Positions 47,618 to 56,908 of a stretch of DNA of 64,000 bases are shown piece by piece (positions within the stretch are counted from its first letter, which is position 1; every line of letters begins with the position of its first letter). The stretch is from contig NZ_CP026730.1 in the NCBI RefSeq assembly GCF_003369795.1, forward strand, positions 1 through 64,000. The letters are read 5' to 3'. The DNA is from Streptomyces sp. CB09001. GTDB taxonomy: Bacteria > Actinomycetota > Actinomycetes > Streptomycetales > Streptomycetaceae. The notes beneath the pieces are model-generated. The model was given only the letters and a program-made list of their open reading frames with translations, had not been told where the DNA came from and did no database searches. The position numbers and the translations under genes are program-made.

Positions 47618-48649
47618 ATGGACCCCGTCGAGGCGCTGGAACGGATCGCGTTCCTCCTGGAGCGGGCCCAGGCGCCGACGTACCGGGTCCGGGCCTTCCG
47701 GACCGCGGCCGGAGTACTCGGGGCCCTGCCGTCCGCCGAGCTGCGCGAGCGGGCGGGATCGCTGGAGTCGCTGAAGGGCGTCGGGCCCAGGACGGCGCAG
47801 GTGGCGCGCGAGGCGCTGGACGGCCGGGTGCCCGGCTACCTCGCGAAGCTGGAGGACGAGGCGGACGCCCCGCTCGCCCGGGGTGGTGAACGGCTGCGGG
47901 AGCGGCTGCGCGGCGACTGCCATCTGCACTCGGACTGGTCCGACGGCGGCAGCCCGATCGAGGTGATGGGCCGGACCGCGGCGGCGCTCGGGCACGAGTG
48001 GGCGGCCCTGACCGACCACTCCCCGCGGCTGACGGTGGCCCGCGGGCTCTCCCCCGCGCGGCTGCGCGAACAACTGGACGTGGTGGCGGAGCTGAACGCC
48101 ACCTGGGCGCCCTTCCGGCTGCTGACCGGCATCGAGTGCGACATCCTCGACGACGGCTCCCTCGACCAGGAGCCGGAGCTGCTGGAGCGGCTGGACGTGG
48201 TGGTCGTGTCCGTGCACTCCAAGCTGCGGATGGACGCACGCTCGATGACCCGCCGGATGGTGACCGCCGTCCGCGATCCGCACGCGGACGTGCTCGGGCA
48301 CTGCACCGGCCGGCTGCTGACCGGGCGGGGGCGGCCGGAGTCGGCGTTCGACGCGGACGAGGTGTTCACCGCCTGCGCGGAGTCCGGCACGGCCGTGGAG
48401 ATCAACAGCCGTCCGGAGCGGCTCGACCCGCCGCGGCGGCTGCTGCGCCGTGCGGTGGCGGCCGGCGTGCTGTTCTCGATCGACACGGACGCGCACGCGC
48501 CGGGTCAGCTGGACTGGCAGATCCATGGATGCGTACGGGCCGAGGAGTGCGGGGTGCCCCCGGAGCGCGTGGTCACGGCCTGGTCCCTGGACGAGCTGCT
48601 GGCCTGGACGCGGGAGGGCCGTACGCCGGCCGGAGTGGCGAGCCGCTGA
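47618..48649 (+). CDS. PHP-domain phosphoesterase with helix-hairpin-helix start (PolX C-terminal type)
   Basis: This 343-residue protein starts at ATG 47618, with GAGGAGG upstream. The N-terminal ~90 residues form helix-hairpin-helix motifs (SLKGVGPRTAQVAREALDG) like the DNA polymerase X 8-kDa region. Residues about 95-330 are a PHP domain with metal-binding motifs DCHLHSDWSDG, LTDHS, IECD and a late DTDAHAPG. The nucleotidyltransferase domain of PolX is absent. A DNA-repair exonuclease or phosphatase role is likely. The HAD gene follows. Confidence 0.88.
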   Translation: MDPVEALERIAFLLERAQAPTYRVRAFRTAAGVLGALPSAELRERAGSLESLKGVGPRTAQVAREALDGRVPGYLAKLEDEADAPLARGGERLRERLRGDCHLHSDWSDGGSPIEVMGRTAAALGHEWAALTDHSPRLTVARGLSPARLREQLDVVAELNATWAPFRLLTGIECDILDDGSLDQEPELLERLDVVVVSVHSKLRMDARSMTRRMVTAVRDPHADVLGHCTGRLLTGRGRPESAFDADEVFTACAESGTAVEINSRPERLDPPRRLLRRAVAAGVLFSIDTDAHAPGQLDWQIHGCVRAEECGVPPERVVTAWSLDELLAWTREGRTPAGVASR

Positions 48650-48704
48650 CGTGGTACCCGCACGCCGAGCCACGGGCCGGGAAGGGACCAGGAAGGAACA
48701 GCGC

Positions 48705-49361
48705 ATGGAACGGGCCGCCGTGTTCGACGTCGACGGGACCCTGGTCGACACCAATCACCTGCACGTGACCACCTGGTGGGAGGCGTTCCGGCAGGCGGGG
48801 CACCGGGTGCCGATGCACGCCGTCCACCGGGCCGTGGGCCTGGCCTCGGGCGACCTCGTCGCACGGCTGCTCGGCGAGGACCGGGACAAGGAGCGGGACG
48901 CGGAGCTGAGCGCCGCGCACAAGGCACTGTACGGACAGTACTTCGACCGGCTGCCGGCGCTGCCGGGCGCCGGGGACCTGCTGCGCCGTCTGGCCGCCGA
49001 CGGCTGGAAGGTGGTGCTCGCCACCTCGGCGGGCGGGCCCGAGCTGGGCGCCCTGCGGCGCGCGATCGACGCCGACGACGCGATCGACGCCACCGCGAGC
49101 GCCGACGACGTGGACGCGGGCAAGCCCGACCCGGAGCCGGTCGAGCACGCCCTGGAGCTGGCCGGGGTACCGGCCGGGCGGGCCGTCTTCGTGGGCGACA
49201 CCGTGTGGGACATGCGCGCGGGCAGCCGCGCCGGGGTGCGGTGCGTGGGGGTGCTGTGCGGCGGTCTCCCCCGCGCCGACCTGGAGGCGGCGGGAGCGGA
49301 GGCCGTCTACGCCGATCCGGCCGACCTGCTGGCGTCGCTGAGCGGGAGCCCGCTGGCATGA
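48705..49361 (+). CDS. HAD-superfamily phosphatase
   Basis: This 218-residue HAD hydrolase starts at ATG 48705, with GGAAGG upstream. It has the catalytic DVDGT motif (Asp8, Asp10), TSA motif II (VVLATSAGG), Lys in DAGKPDPEPV and FVGDTVWDM motif IV. The helical cap is of beta-phosphoglucomutase type. The substrate is probably a small phosphorylated sugar. It lies 55 bp after the PHP gene. Confidence 0.9.
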   Translation: MERAAVFDVDGTLVDTNHLHVTTWWEAFRQAGHRVPMHAVHRAVGLASGDLVARLLGEDRDKERDAELSAAHKALYGQYFDRLPALPGAGDLLRRLAADGWKVVLATSAGGPELGALRRAIDADDAIDATASADDVDAGKPDPEPVEHALELAGVPAGRAVFVGDTVWDMRAGSRAGVRCVGVLCGGLPRADLEAAGAEAVYADPADLLASLSGSPLA

Positions 49362-49467
49362 GGCGCCGGTCCCTGCTTCGCATGCCCCCGTCCCCTCGCC
49401 CGCCCCACCTGCCCCGGCCTCCCCGCGCCGAGACGGGTCCGCCGGCCACGCGGGCGTCCGGCACCGC

Positions 49468-50664
49468 ATGAGCGCTGTGACACACACCCTCCGGGAGGCA
49501 CTCCGGGGACGGCGGCCCGCGGCCGCGGTGTGGTGGGAGGCGTGTGCCGTCGGACGGGCCGTCCGCGCCGCCTGGCGGGGGCCGGGGCGGGAACGCGACC
49601 TGGTCGTGCAGTCGCTGAAGGCCGCGGGCGCGGCGCTGATCGCCTGGACCGTGGCGGGCGTGTGGCTGGGCGATCCGATGGCGCTGATGGCGCCCTGGGT
49701 GGCGCTGGTCCTGGTGCAGGCCACCGTCTACAGCTCGGTGCGGCAGGCCGGGCAGCAGTTCGCGGCGATCTGCGCCGGCGCGCTGCTGGCGTCGGCGGCG
49801 CAGGCGATCACGGACGACAACACGGGGGCGCTGGTGCTGTCGCTGCCGGTGCTGATGCTGGTGGCGAACTGGTCGCGGTTCGGCGGGCAGGGCATCTACG
49901 CGGCCACCACGGCGGTGTTCGTCCTGGCCTCCGGCACCACCGTCTCGGCCGCCGCGGTCGGTCACCGGGTGGGGCAGGCGGCGCTCGGGGCGGTCATCGG
50001 CGTGGCGGTCAACGCCCTGGTGCTGCCGCCGATCCACCTGCGGGACGTGCGGGAGAACCTCGCGGCGCTGGCCGAGGAGGCGGGCGACCTCCTGCACTCC
50101 GTCGCCGCCGACCTGCGGGAGACCCAGTGGGACGCACAGAGCGCGGCCGGCTGGACCAGTGACGCGGCACGGCTGGAGCGGCGGCTGGGGGCGCTGGACT
50201 CCGCCCGGTCGTGGAGCCGGGAGAGCCTGCGGCTGACCTCGGGCCCCCTGCGACGGCTGCACCGCGGGCCCACCGTCGTGCCGCCGGAGGACGAGGACCG
50301 GCGGTGGAGCCGGGTCACCGGGAACCTCGGCGCGCTGACCCGGACCCTGGCGGTGGCGGCCGACGAGCACCGGACGCCCGCGCCGCCCGAGGGTCCGGTC
50401 CTGGACCTGTACGCGCGCCTGCTGCGGCTGATCGGCGACGCCTGTCACGCCGAGGCGGGCCGGTGGGCGGGCGAGCAGCCCGAGGCCGATCCGGCGGCCA
50501 CCGAGGAGACGATGGAGGAGCTGCACCTGCGGCTGCAGGAGGGGCTGCGCGAGCACGCCGGGCGGGGCGCCGCCCGGACCGCGGTGCTCGGCACGCTGCT
50601 CCTGCAGGCGGAGAACCTGTGGGCCGAGATCGTGCCCGAGCCCCGCCAGTCCACCGAGCAGTGA
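49468..50664 (+). CDS. FUSC/aromatic-acid-exporter family membrane protein
   Basis: This 398-residue protein has about six N-terminal membrane helices (about 50-190) and a soluble helical C-terminal half with coiled-coil character. It resembles the ArAE/FUSC fold, whose members export aromatic acids. A second related protein is encoded at 54488. No other pump component is encoded, as usual in Gram-positive bacteria. The substrate is unknown. Confidence 0.85.
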   Translation: MSAVTHTLREALRGRRPAAAVWWEACAVGRAVRAAWRGPGRERDLVVQSLKAAGAALIAWTVAGVWLGDPMALMAPWVALVLVQATVYSSVRQAGQQFAAICAGALLASAAQAITDDNTGALVLSLPVLMLVANWSRFGGQGIYAATTAVFVLASGTTVSAAAVGHRVGQAALGAVIGVAVNALVLPPIHLRDVRENLAALAEEAGDLLHSVAADLRETQWDAQSAAGWTSDAARLERRLGALDSARSWSRESLRLTSGPLRRLHRGPTVVPPEDEDRRWSRVTGNLGALTRTLAVAADEHRTPAPPEGPVLDLYARLLRLIGDACHAEAGRWAGEQPEADPAATEETMEELHLRLQEGLREHAGRGAARTAVLGTLLLQAENLWAEIVPEPRQSTEQ

Positions 50665-50960
50665 CACACATCACCCCAAACCCCGACAGACGGTGGAACA
50701 CGGGCCGGTCGTTCGCCGTTGAACAGATCGTGGGTACGGACGGAACAGTGTCCCCGGGCCTCACCTATAGCCCACAGGGAAGATCGTTCGGCTGAAGCCC
50801 TGTGGAGCCCTCCGCCGAGAGGCGACCGCCGTCCGTATCCACCTCGTACCGCCCCGATCGTGATTCCCCCGTCGCGGTCGGGGCTTCTCCTTGCGTGCTC
50901 CTCCCGGGCGGCGGGTACCCGGTGCTCTCCGCACGGGCAGGCGGCCGAGAGGAGCACGAG
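50665..50960. other. 296-bp leader with stable hairpins
   Basis: No gene is seen. A relatively long leader precedes the epimerase gene and contains the hairpins annotated at 50772-50884. Ribosome site AGAGGAG lies just before GTG 50961. Confidence 0.5.
50772..50884 (+). promoter_or_regulatory. Candidate structured RNA leader / attenuator
   Basis: There are three hairpins in series: CCACAGGG with CCCTGTGG (50772-50779 / 50798-50805); CGCC-GAGA-GGCG (50813-50824); and a 10-bp stem with one G-U pair (50851-50860 / 50875-50884) followed by TTCTCC. The last could be a terminator. The layout recalls a riboswitch or attenuator, but no known class was matched. It could equally be only the terminator of the upstream exporter gene. 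Confidence 0.4.
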
Positions 50961-51982
50961 GTGAGCAGCGCGAAGGGCAGCAGGATCGTGGTCACGGGTG
51001 CCACGGGCAACGTGGGCACCAGCGTGGTGCGACTTCTCTCCGAGGATGCGGAGGTGGGGTCCGTGCTGGGGCTGGCCCGGCGGATCCCCGACCGGTCGCC
51101 CGCGAGGACGGAGTGGGCCGCGGTGGACCTGGCCTCGGAGCAGAGCGACCTGACGGGCCGTTTCGCGGGCGCCGACGCGGTGGTCCATCTGGCCTGGGCG
51201 TTCCAGCCGACGCACGACCCGGCGACGACCTGGCGCACGAACGTGCTCGGCTCCATCCGGGTGTTCGAGGCGGTGGCCGCGGCCGGGGTGCCGGCGCTGG
51301 TGCACGCCTCGTCGGTCGGCGCGTACTCGCCGGGGCCGAAGAACCACGCGGTGGACGAGTCCTGGCCGACGCACGGCTGGCCGGACGCCGCGTACTGCCG
51401 GGAGAAGGCCTATCTGGAACGGGCCCTGGACACCTTCGAACGCGATCACCCGGGGATCCGGGTGGTGCGGATGCGGCCCGCGTTCCTCTTCAAGCGGGAG
51501 TCGGCCAGCGAGCAGCGCCGGATCTTCGGCGGCCGGGTCCGGCGGCGCGTCCGGAGCTGCTCCCGTTCCTGCCGGACGTCCCCGGTCTGCGGGTGCAGGC
51601 CCTGCACACGGACGACGCGGCCCGGGCCTACCGGCTGGCGGTGCGGTCCGCGGACGCCCGGGGAGCGTTCAACCTCGCGGCCGATCCGCCGGTGGACGCC
51701 GGGTTGCTGGGCGAGCTGCTCGGGGTGCGCCCGGTGCGCCTGCCGCGCACCGCGGCCCGCTCGGCGATCGCCGCCGCGTGGGGGATGCGGCTGCTGCCCG
51801 CCTCACCGCACCTGTTCGACGCGGTGCTGCGGCTGCCGGTCATGGACTGCACACGGGCGCGGGTGGAGCTGGGCTGGCGCGCGACGCGCAGCGCCACGGA
51901 GGTGCTGGAGGAGTTCCTGCGGGGGCTGCGACAGGGCGCGGGGGCGGACACGGAGCCGATGCGCGGGCGCAAGGTGGGCTGA
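50961..51982 (+). pseudogene. NAD-dependent epimerase/dehydratase, frameshifted
   Basis: The gene starts at GTG 50961 and has the SDR nucleotide-binding motif VTGATGNVGTSVV, then ASSVGAYSP and the YxxxK pair in YCREK. Coding is good until about 51540 (RRIFGGRV). It then continues in a different frame from PAARPELLPFLPDVPG to the stop at 51980-51982. One missing base near 51540 (probably a C in GTCCGG) explains the change, giving GGRVPAARPELLP. The restored protein is ~340 residues, normal for the family. This is either a 1-nt deletion or a base-calling error. Confidence 0.82.
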
Positions 51983-51999
51983 GCGGCGCGGGCCGGGCC

Positions 52000-52308
52000 T
52001 CAGCCGGAGGACTCGTCCGGCACCGGGTGCTCGGGGTGTACGGCAGCCGAGTGCGGTGCGCCCTGCCGGCCCGTGCCGGCCTCGTCGGTGTCGGGCACGT
52101 CGGGCACGGGCCCGGTCTCCGCGTCACCGGCGCTCTCCGCGTCGTCCTCGGGCCGTGCGTCGTCCGGACCCTGCCGGTGCTCGCTCTGCTCGGGGGTGGG
52201 CGAGGCGGCCTCCCACGGATCGTCGTGATCGCCGGCCTGCTGGTCGGGCATGTCGCGCGGGACGGGGGCACCGTTCTCACCCGGTCCTTCGTGGCGGTGC
52301 TCGGACAC
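52000..52308 (-). CDS. Small acidic, probably disordered protein
   Basis: This 102-residue protein starts at GTG 52308, with AAGGAG seven bases upstream. It is rich in Asp, Glu, Pro, Gly and His, lacks hydrophobic segments and has no recognised domain. The ribosome site supports translation. It lies 63 bp downstream of the ROK gene on the same strand. The function is unknown. Confidence 0.55.
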   Translation of the reverse strand: MSEHRHEGPGENGAPVPRDMPDQQAGDHDDPWEAASPTPEQSEHRQGPDDARPEDDAESAGDAETGPVPDVPDTDEAGTGRQGAPHSAAVHPEHPVPDESSG

Positions 52309-52371
52309 GGCGCGCTCCTTCCCCTGGGTTTAGGAGCGACGTCGGGTACCTCCTCGGCGACCGGCGAAACC

Positions 52372-53661
52372 TCAGTGCGGTGCCCGCTCCTCGAGCGCCG
52401 TGCGCCAGGCCGGGACCGGATACTCGGGGGCCGGTTCGGGGCGTCTGCCGCCCCGCGCGAAGAAGTCGGCCAGGGGCAGGATCGCGGCGCCGACGGTGAC
52501 GGCGTCCGGGCCGAGCCGCCCCAGCTCGACCGTCACCTTCCGGGCGGGGTGGCGCAGCGCGTACGACACGGCGTGGCGGCGGACGGCGGGCAGGAAACGG
52601 GCGCCGAGCTGGAGGCCGGCCCAGCCGCCGATGAGGATGCGCTCCGGCTGGAAGAGGTTGATCAGGTCGGACAGGCCCGCGCCCAGGTACTCGGCGGTCT
52701 CCTCCAGGACGGCGAGCGCGACCGGGTCCGCCGCCGAGCCGTCGGCGGGGTAGGCGGCGGCGAGCATCGCGGTGAGGGCCGTCTCCTCGTCGGTGCCCTC
52801 GGGCACCCGGCCGTCCTCCTCCCGCCAGCGGGCCAGCAGCGACTCCGCACCGGCGTAGGCCTCCAGGCAGCCGAGTGCTCCGCAGCGGCAGCGGCGGCCC
52901 CTGACCCGGACCGTCAGGTGCCCCCATTCGACCGCCCGGCCCTGCTCGGCCTCGGGGGTGACGAGGCTGGCGCCGACACCGGAGCCGAAGAGGACCACGA
53001 CCGCGTTGCGGGCACCGCGCCCGGCGCCGAACCACATCTCGGCCTGGCCGAGGGTCTTGGCGCCGTTGTCGATGAGGTAGGGGACGGTGTCGGGCAGTGG
53101 TGAGCCGGCGCGGAGCAGGGCCTCCAGCGGGACCGCGTCCCAGCCGATGGTCTGACCGTGCACCACGGCACCGCGGTCGGCGGTGTGCTCGACGATGCCG
53201 GGGACGCCGATCCCGGCGCCGAGCAGCCGCTCGGGCGGGAGTCCGGCCGTGGCCAGGACCTCGGCGATGCCGTCGCGGACGTGTCCGACGATGACGTCGA
53301 CGTCGTGCCGCTGCGGGGCCAGCGGGCGTTCGGCGCGGGCGAGTTCGGTGAGCGTGAGGTCGAACAGTTCGACCCGCACCCGGGTCTCGCCGACGTCCAC
53401 GCCGATCATGTGCCCGCTGGCGGGGGCCACGCGCAGCAGGGTGCGGGGCCTGCCGCCGTCGGAGTCGACGCTGCCGGCCTCCTCCACCAGTCCGTCGCCG
53501 ACCAGGTCGGCGACCACGTTGCTGACGGAACCCGAACTGAGGCCGGTCGCCGGACCCAGCTCGAAGCGGCTGAGCGGTCCGTCGAAGTAGAGCCGTTGCA
53601 GTACGGCCGTGCGGTTGGCCCTCCTGAGGTCGCGCACCGTGCGCCCGTTCCGCCCCGCCAT
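52372..53661 (-). CDS. ROK-family transcriptional regulator
   Basis: This 429-residue protein has an N-terminal winged helix (about 15-75, SRFELGPATGLSSGSVSNVV as recognition part). A ROK sugar-kinase-like domain follows, with GVDVGETRVRVELFD (ATP/phosphate loop) and the zinc motif CRCGALGCLEAY. The kinase-type GIGVPGIVE motif and a full ATP site suggest it may still bind sugars. It probably represses sugar-use genes. It is divergent from the FBP protein gene; repeats in the intergenic region could be its operators. Confidence 0.9.
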   Translation of the reverse strand: MAGRNGRTVRDLRRANRTAVLQRLYFDGPLSRFELGPATGLSSGSVSNVVADLVGDGLVEEAGSVDSDGGRPRTLLRVAPASGHMIGVDVGETRVRVELFDLTLTELARAERPLAPQRHDVDVIVGHVRDGIAEVLATAGLPPERLLGAGIGVPGIVEHTADRGAVVHGQTIGWDAVPLEALLRAGSPLPDTVPYLIDNGAKTLGQAEMWFGAGRGARNAVVVLFGSGVGASLVTPEAEQGRAVEWGHLTVRVRGRRCRCGALGCLEAYAGAESLLARWREEDGRVPEGTDEETALTAMLAAAYPADGSAADPVALAVLEETAEYLGAGLSDLINLFQPERILIGGWAGLQLGARFLPAVRRHAVSYALRHPARKVTVELGRLGPDAVTVGAAILPLADFFARGGRRPEPAPEYPVPAWRTALEERAPH

Positions 53662-53761
53662 GTGGCTCCTCCCGTACCGTGCCCGGTCTGCAAGATACCT
53701 CCGCCGCGGGGCCGCACGCGACTTCCCTTTGTGCTTAATTCATGCTATGAACTCGCCTCCT

Positions 53762-53825
53762 CGGAAATCCGCGGAAATCCGGTGGCGACTCCATCGTGGG
53801 CTATCTACGCTAGGTGGAAACCTAG
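53762..53825. promoter_or_regulatory. Direct and inverted repeats between ROK and FBP genes
   Basis: Two tandem copies of CGGAAATCCG (53762-53771, 53772-53781) are followed by the perfect inverted repeat CTAGGT-GGAA-ACCTAG (53810-53825). Another CCTAGG follows at 53830-53835. They lie in the A+T-richer divergent promoter region and may bind the ROK regulator. Confidence 0.5.
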
Positions 53826-53887
53826 AGACCCTAGGCACCTGTGGCCCATATCGCCCATGTGCCCGACATGACCAAGGGGAGGCTCCG

Positions 53888-54382
53888 ATGAGAGCACTCG
53901 ACGAGCAGGACGTCCGCACCTCCTTCATCAACTGCTCGAAGGGCGAGGCCAAGCGCCTGGCCGTCCCCCGCGACCTGGACGAGCGCCCCTGGGACGATCT
54001 GGACTTCCTCGGCTGGCGGGATCCCGGGGCGCCCGACCGCAGCTACCTGGTCGCCGACCTCGACGGGCGTCTCACCGGTGTGGCACTGCGCTTCCAGACC
54101 GCCAGGAGCGGCTACTTCCAGCGCAGCATGTGCGCGCTGTGCCTGACCACCCACCCCCGGGGCGGTGTGTCCCTGATGACGGCGCGCAAGGCCGGAGCGG
54201 CCGGCCGTGAGGGAAACTCGGTCGGCCTGTACATGTGCACCGATCTCGCCTGCTCCCTGTATCTGCGCGGCAGGAAGGTGTCGCAGAGCGGCGCCCGATT
54301 CGAGGAGAGTCTGACTCTGGAGGAACAGGTCGCCCGGGCGCTGGGCAATCTGTCCGCGTTCGTCGCCAAGGTGACCGCCTGA
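53888..54382 (+). CDS. FBP-domain zinc-binding protein
   Basis: This 164-residue protein starts at ATG 53888. It resembles the FBP C-terminal treble-clef domain of actinobacterial elongation-factor-G-binding-like proteins. The zinc ligands are Cys pairs in MCALCLTTH and MCTDLACSLYLRG. FBP proteins bind EF-G and protect translation from fusidic acid in some Firmicutes; the role in Streptomyces is not known. It is divergent from the ROK gene. Confidence 0.82.
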   Translation: MRALDEQDVRTSFINCSKGEAKRLAVPRDLDERPWDDLDFLGWRDPGAPDRSYLVADLDGRLTGVALRFQTARSGYFQRSMCALCLTTHPRGGVSLMTARKAGAAGREGNSVGLYMCTDLACSLYLRGRKVSQSGARFEESLTLEEQVARALGNLSAFVAKVTA

Positions 54383-54487
54383 CCCGTCCGGCCGCGCCCG
54401 GCGCGTGAGAGGGGCCCGGCCGCCCGCGTCCGGCTACCGTCCTGATCGGACACGTTCGAGGCGCCTGCGGAAGGGAACCGCCCGAGG

Positions 54488-55756
54488 ATGCGGGATGTGC
54501 TTGAGGCCGCGAGGGCGGCTCTGCGGCGGGTGAAGTGGCTGCGGGACCCCATGGTCGTACAGGCCCTGCGCTCCGCAGCCGCGGCTTCGATCGCCTACGT
54601 CATCGCGGTGCGGCTGTCCCCCGACAAGTCGGCGGCGCCGCTCACCGCTCCCCTGACCGCGCTGCTGGTCGTCCAGGTCACCCTGTACGCCACGCTGAAG
54701 ATGAGCTTCCGCCGGGTGAACGCCGTGGTCGCGGGTGTCCTGGTCGCCATCGCGTTCAGCCAGCTGGTCGGGCTGAGCTGGTGGAGTCTGGCCCTGATCA
54801 TCGTGGCGGCGCTGGGTGTCGGGCACCTGGTGCGCGCCGAGGAGTTCACCGCCGAGGTGGCGATCAGCGCGATGCTGGTGCTCGGCGTCACCTCGCACGG
54901 GAGCCTGGCCTGGGCGCGGGTGGTGGAGACGCTGATCGGGGCGATCGTCGGACTCGTCTTCAACCTGATCCTCGCGCCTCCGGTGTGGGTGGAGCAGGCC
55001 GGGGAGTCCGTCGTGGGGCTGGCCCGGCAGGTGCGCCAACTGCTGCTGCGCATGGGCGAGGAGGCCGCCGGCAGCACGCCGTTCCACGAGGCGGCCGCCC
55101 GGCTGCACGAGGCCCGCCGGCTCGACCACGACATCGGCGAGGTGGACGAGGACCTGCGCCAGGCGGAGGACAGCCTGCGGTTCAATCCCCGGGTGCGCGA
55201 GGGGCTGCTCCACCGAGTCGTGCTGCGCACCGGTCTGGACACCCTGGAGATCTGCACGGTGGTCATGCGGGTCCTCGCGCGCAGCTTCACCGATCTCGCC
55301 AAGGAGCGCGAGCCGGAGCCCCTGTTCGCGCCGGAGACGGGCGCCGCGATCCAGCAGCTGCTGTCCGAGATCGCCGACGCCGTGGTGAGCTTCTCGGTGC
55401 TGGTCACCAGCAATGCCAGTGAGAACGCCGAGTCCGCGGAGGAGCGGCTGACCGCCGAGCTGCGCCAGGCCGCGGCCACCCGGGACAGGCTGGCCGACCT
55501 GCTGCTGGAGGAGGTCCGGCGCGACGCGACGCAGTGGCAGCTGCGGGGCGCGGTGCTGGCCGAGGTGAACCGGATCATCGACGAGATGGACACCGAGCAC
55601 CGCTCCCGCCGGCTCCTGGAGGAGCTGGACCGTCACACGCGCGAGCAGCGCGAGCGCATGCCGCGGCTGACCCGGCTGCGGGACCGGGCGCGCGACCGGC
55701 TGCGGGCCGGGCGGCGCGGGCGGAACCGCGACACCGCCGCGCGGCGTTCCCCTTGA
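54488..55756 (+). CDS. FUSC/aromatic-acid-exporter family membrane protein
   Basis: This 422-residue protein has about six membrane helices (residues ~28-170) followed by a long helical cytoplasmic part that ends in an Arg-rich tail. It belongs to the same FUSC/ArAE group as the product of 49468 but is not a recent duplicate. Its stop codon lies within a 15-bp tandem duplication. The substrate is unknown. Confidence 0.86.
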   Translation: MRDVLEAARAALRRVKWLRDPMVVQALRSAAAASIAYVIAVRLSPDKSAAPLTAPLTALLVVQVTLYATLKMSFRRVNAVVAGVLVAIAFSQLVGLSWWSLALIIVAALGVGHLVRAEEFTAEVAISAMLVLGVTSHGSLAWARVVETLIGAIVGLVFNLILAPPVWVEQAGESVVGLARQVRQLLLRMGEEAAGSTPFHEAAARLHEARRLDHDIGEVDEDLRQAEDSLRFNPRVREGLLHRVVLRTGLDTLEICTVVMRVLARSFTDLAKEREPEPLFAPETGAAIQQLLSEIADAVVSFSVLVTSNASENAESAEERLTAELRQAAATRDRLADLLLEEVRRDATQWQLRGAVLAEVNRIIDEMDTEHRSRRLLEELDRHTREQRERMPRLTRLRDRARDRLRAGRRGRNRDTAARRSP

Positions 55757-55784
55757 GGAACGACGAAGTGAGGAACGACGAAGT
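55755..55784. repeat. Perfect 15-bp tandem duplication
   Basis: GAGGAACGACGAAGT occurs twice without a gap. The first copy begins one base inside the exporter's stop codon. It may be a replication-slippage duplication. Confidence 0.9.
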
Positions 55785-55832
55785 ACGCGCGGCCCGCGAA
55801 GTCGCGTGAACCGCGAATGAGGGGGCGTTCGG

Positions 55833-56873
55833 ATGACCGACACCAGTGTGCGGATCGACGGGAACCGGCTGTCGCTGCCGGGCGGTGCGACGGTCCGCTT
55901 CATACGCACCCTGCGGCTGCCCGAGACGGGCACGCATCCGCTGCCGCCCGGGCTCGGCGAGTTCCCGGTCCGCCGGGTCTCCGACTACGCCGACAGGGTG
56001 CCCGAGGCGTGGCGGGCGCGCGGCGGCGTGATGCTGCCGGTGTACCTGCGGGAGGCCATGTGGCTGAGTTTCGCGGGCACTCGGGAGCCCGCCGCGCTCC
56101 AGGTGGGAGTGGGCAAGGTGTGCGCGGTCTCGGGCAGGCCCTGGAGCGACCGGCTGTCCCGGGACCCGCAGAACTACGTGGTCCTTCCCCGCCAGCCCTG
56201 GCTGGACGGCATCAACTCCGGTACCGGCACGGTCCGTCAGTTCGTGGCGGTGCCGCTCGGCATGGGGGCGAGTGTCGAGGGCCAGGTCACCGGCGAGGAG
56301 GTCTGGGGAGGCGTCCAGTTGCAGGCGTTCACCCTCAATGACACCGAGCTGGCCCGCTGGCGCGAGGAGGAGCGGCGCCGTGCGGAGACGGCCCGCAGGG
56401 CGGCCCGTCCGGGCGGGGCCCTCGGCGCTCCGGCACCGGCCGCCCCGGGCGCGGCCCCGGCGTACGGCGGAGCGGCCCGGCCCCGGTCGGCGCCCGCCAT
56501 GGGTCTCGGCGTCGGCGGCTCCATGCGCCAGGAGGTGTACCGCGACCAGCGGCCGCCGACGGACTGGGCCGAGCGTCCGGCGGGCCGGGTCTTCGTGCAC
56601 CTGGTGACGCCGCCCGAGTGGCGCCGCATCACCGGCGAGGCGCCGCCGCCGTCCCCCGTGGACCGGGCCGCGTACACCCGGGCCGGCCTGCCCTGGTACG
56701 ACTACTACGACCAGGACGCCCACGACCTCGCGCCCACCGGGCCGCTTCAGGACGTGAAGCCGGTCGGGGACTGGATCGGCGACGACCACGAGCCCTGGCA
56801 GCCGCCCGCGCCCCACCAGGTCCACCCGCTGGGGGACGCGCCGGGCAAGCCGGTGCGGGACGGGGACTGGTAG
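55833..56873 (+). CDS. Conserved protein of unknown function
   Basis: This 346-residue protein starts at ATG 55833. The N-terminal half is compact and beta-rich (REAMWLSFAGTREPAALQVG; NYVVLPRQPWLDGINSGTG; VRQFVAVPLGMGASVEGQVT). The middle is Ala/Pro/Gly-rich. The C-terminal part is acidic and Pro/Tyr-rich (YYDQDAHDLAPTGPLQ). No signal peptide or membrane helix is seen. I do not recognise a named family with certainty. Confidence 0.78.
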   Translation: MTDTSVRIDGNRLSLPGGATVRFIRTLRLPETGTHPLPPGLGEFPVRRVSDYADRVPEAWRARGGVMLPVYLREAMWLSFAGTREPAALQVGVGKVCAVSGRPWSDRLSRDPQNYVVLPRQPWLDGINSGTGTVRQFVAVPLGMGASVEGQVTGEEVWGGVQLQAFTLNDTELARWREEERRRAETARRAARPGGALGAPAPAAPGAAPAYGGAARPRSAPAMGLGVGGSMRQEVYRDQRPPTDWAERPAGRVFVHLVTPPEWRRITGEAPPPSPVDRAAYTRAGLPWYDYYDQDAHDLAPTGPLQDVKPVGDWIGDDHEPWQPPAPHQVHPLGDAPGKPVRDGDW

Positions 56874-56908
56874 CGGCGCGAGGGACGGTACGGGTGCGGG
56901 AGGGCGGC

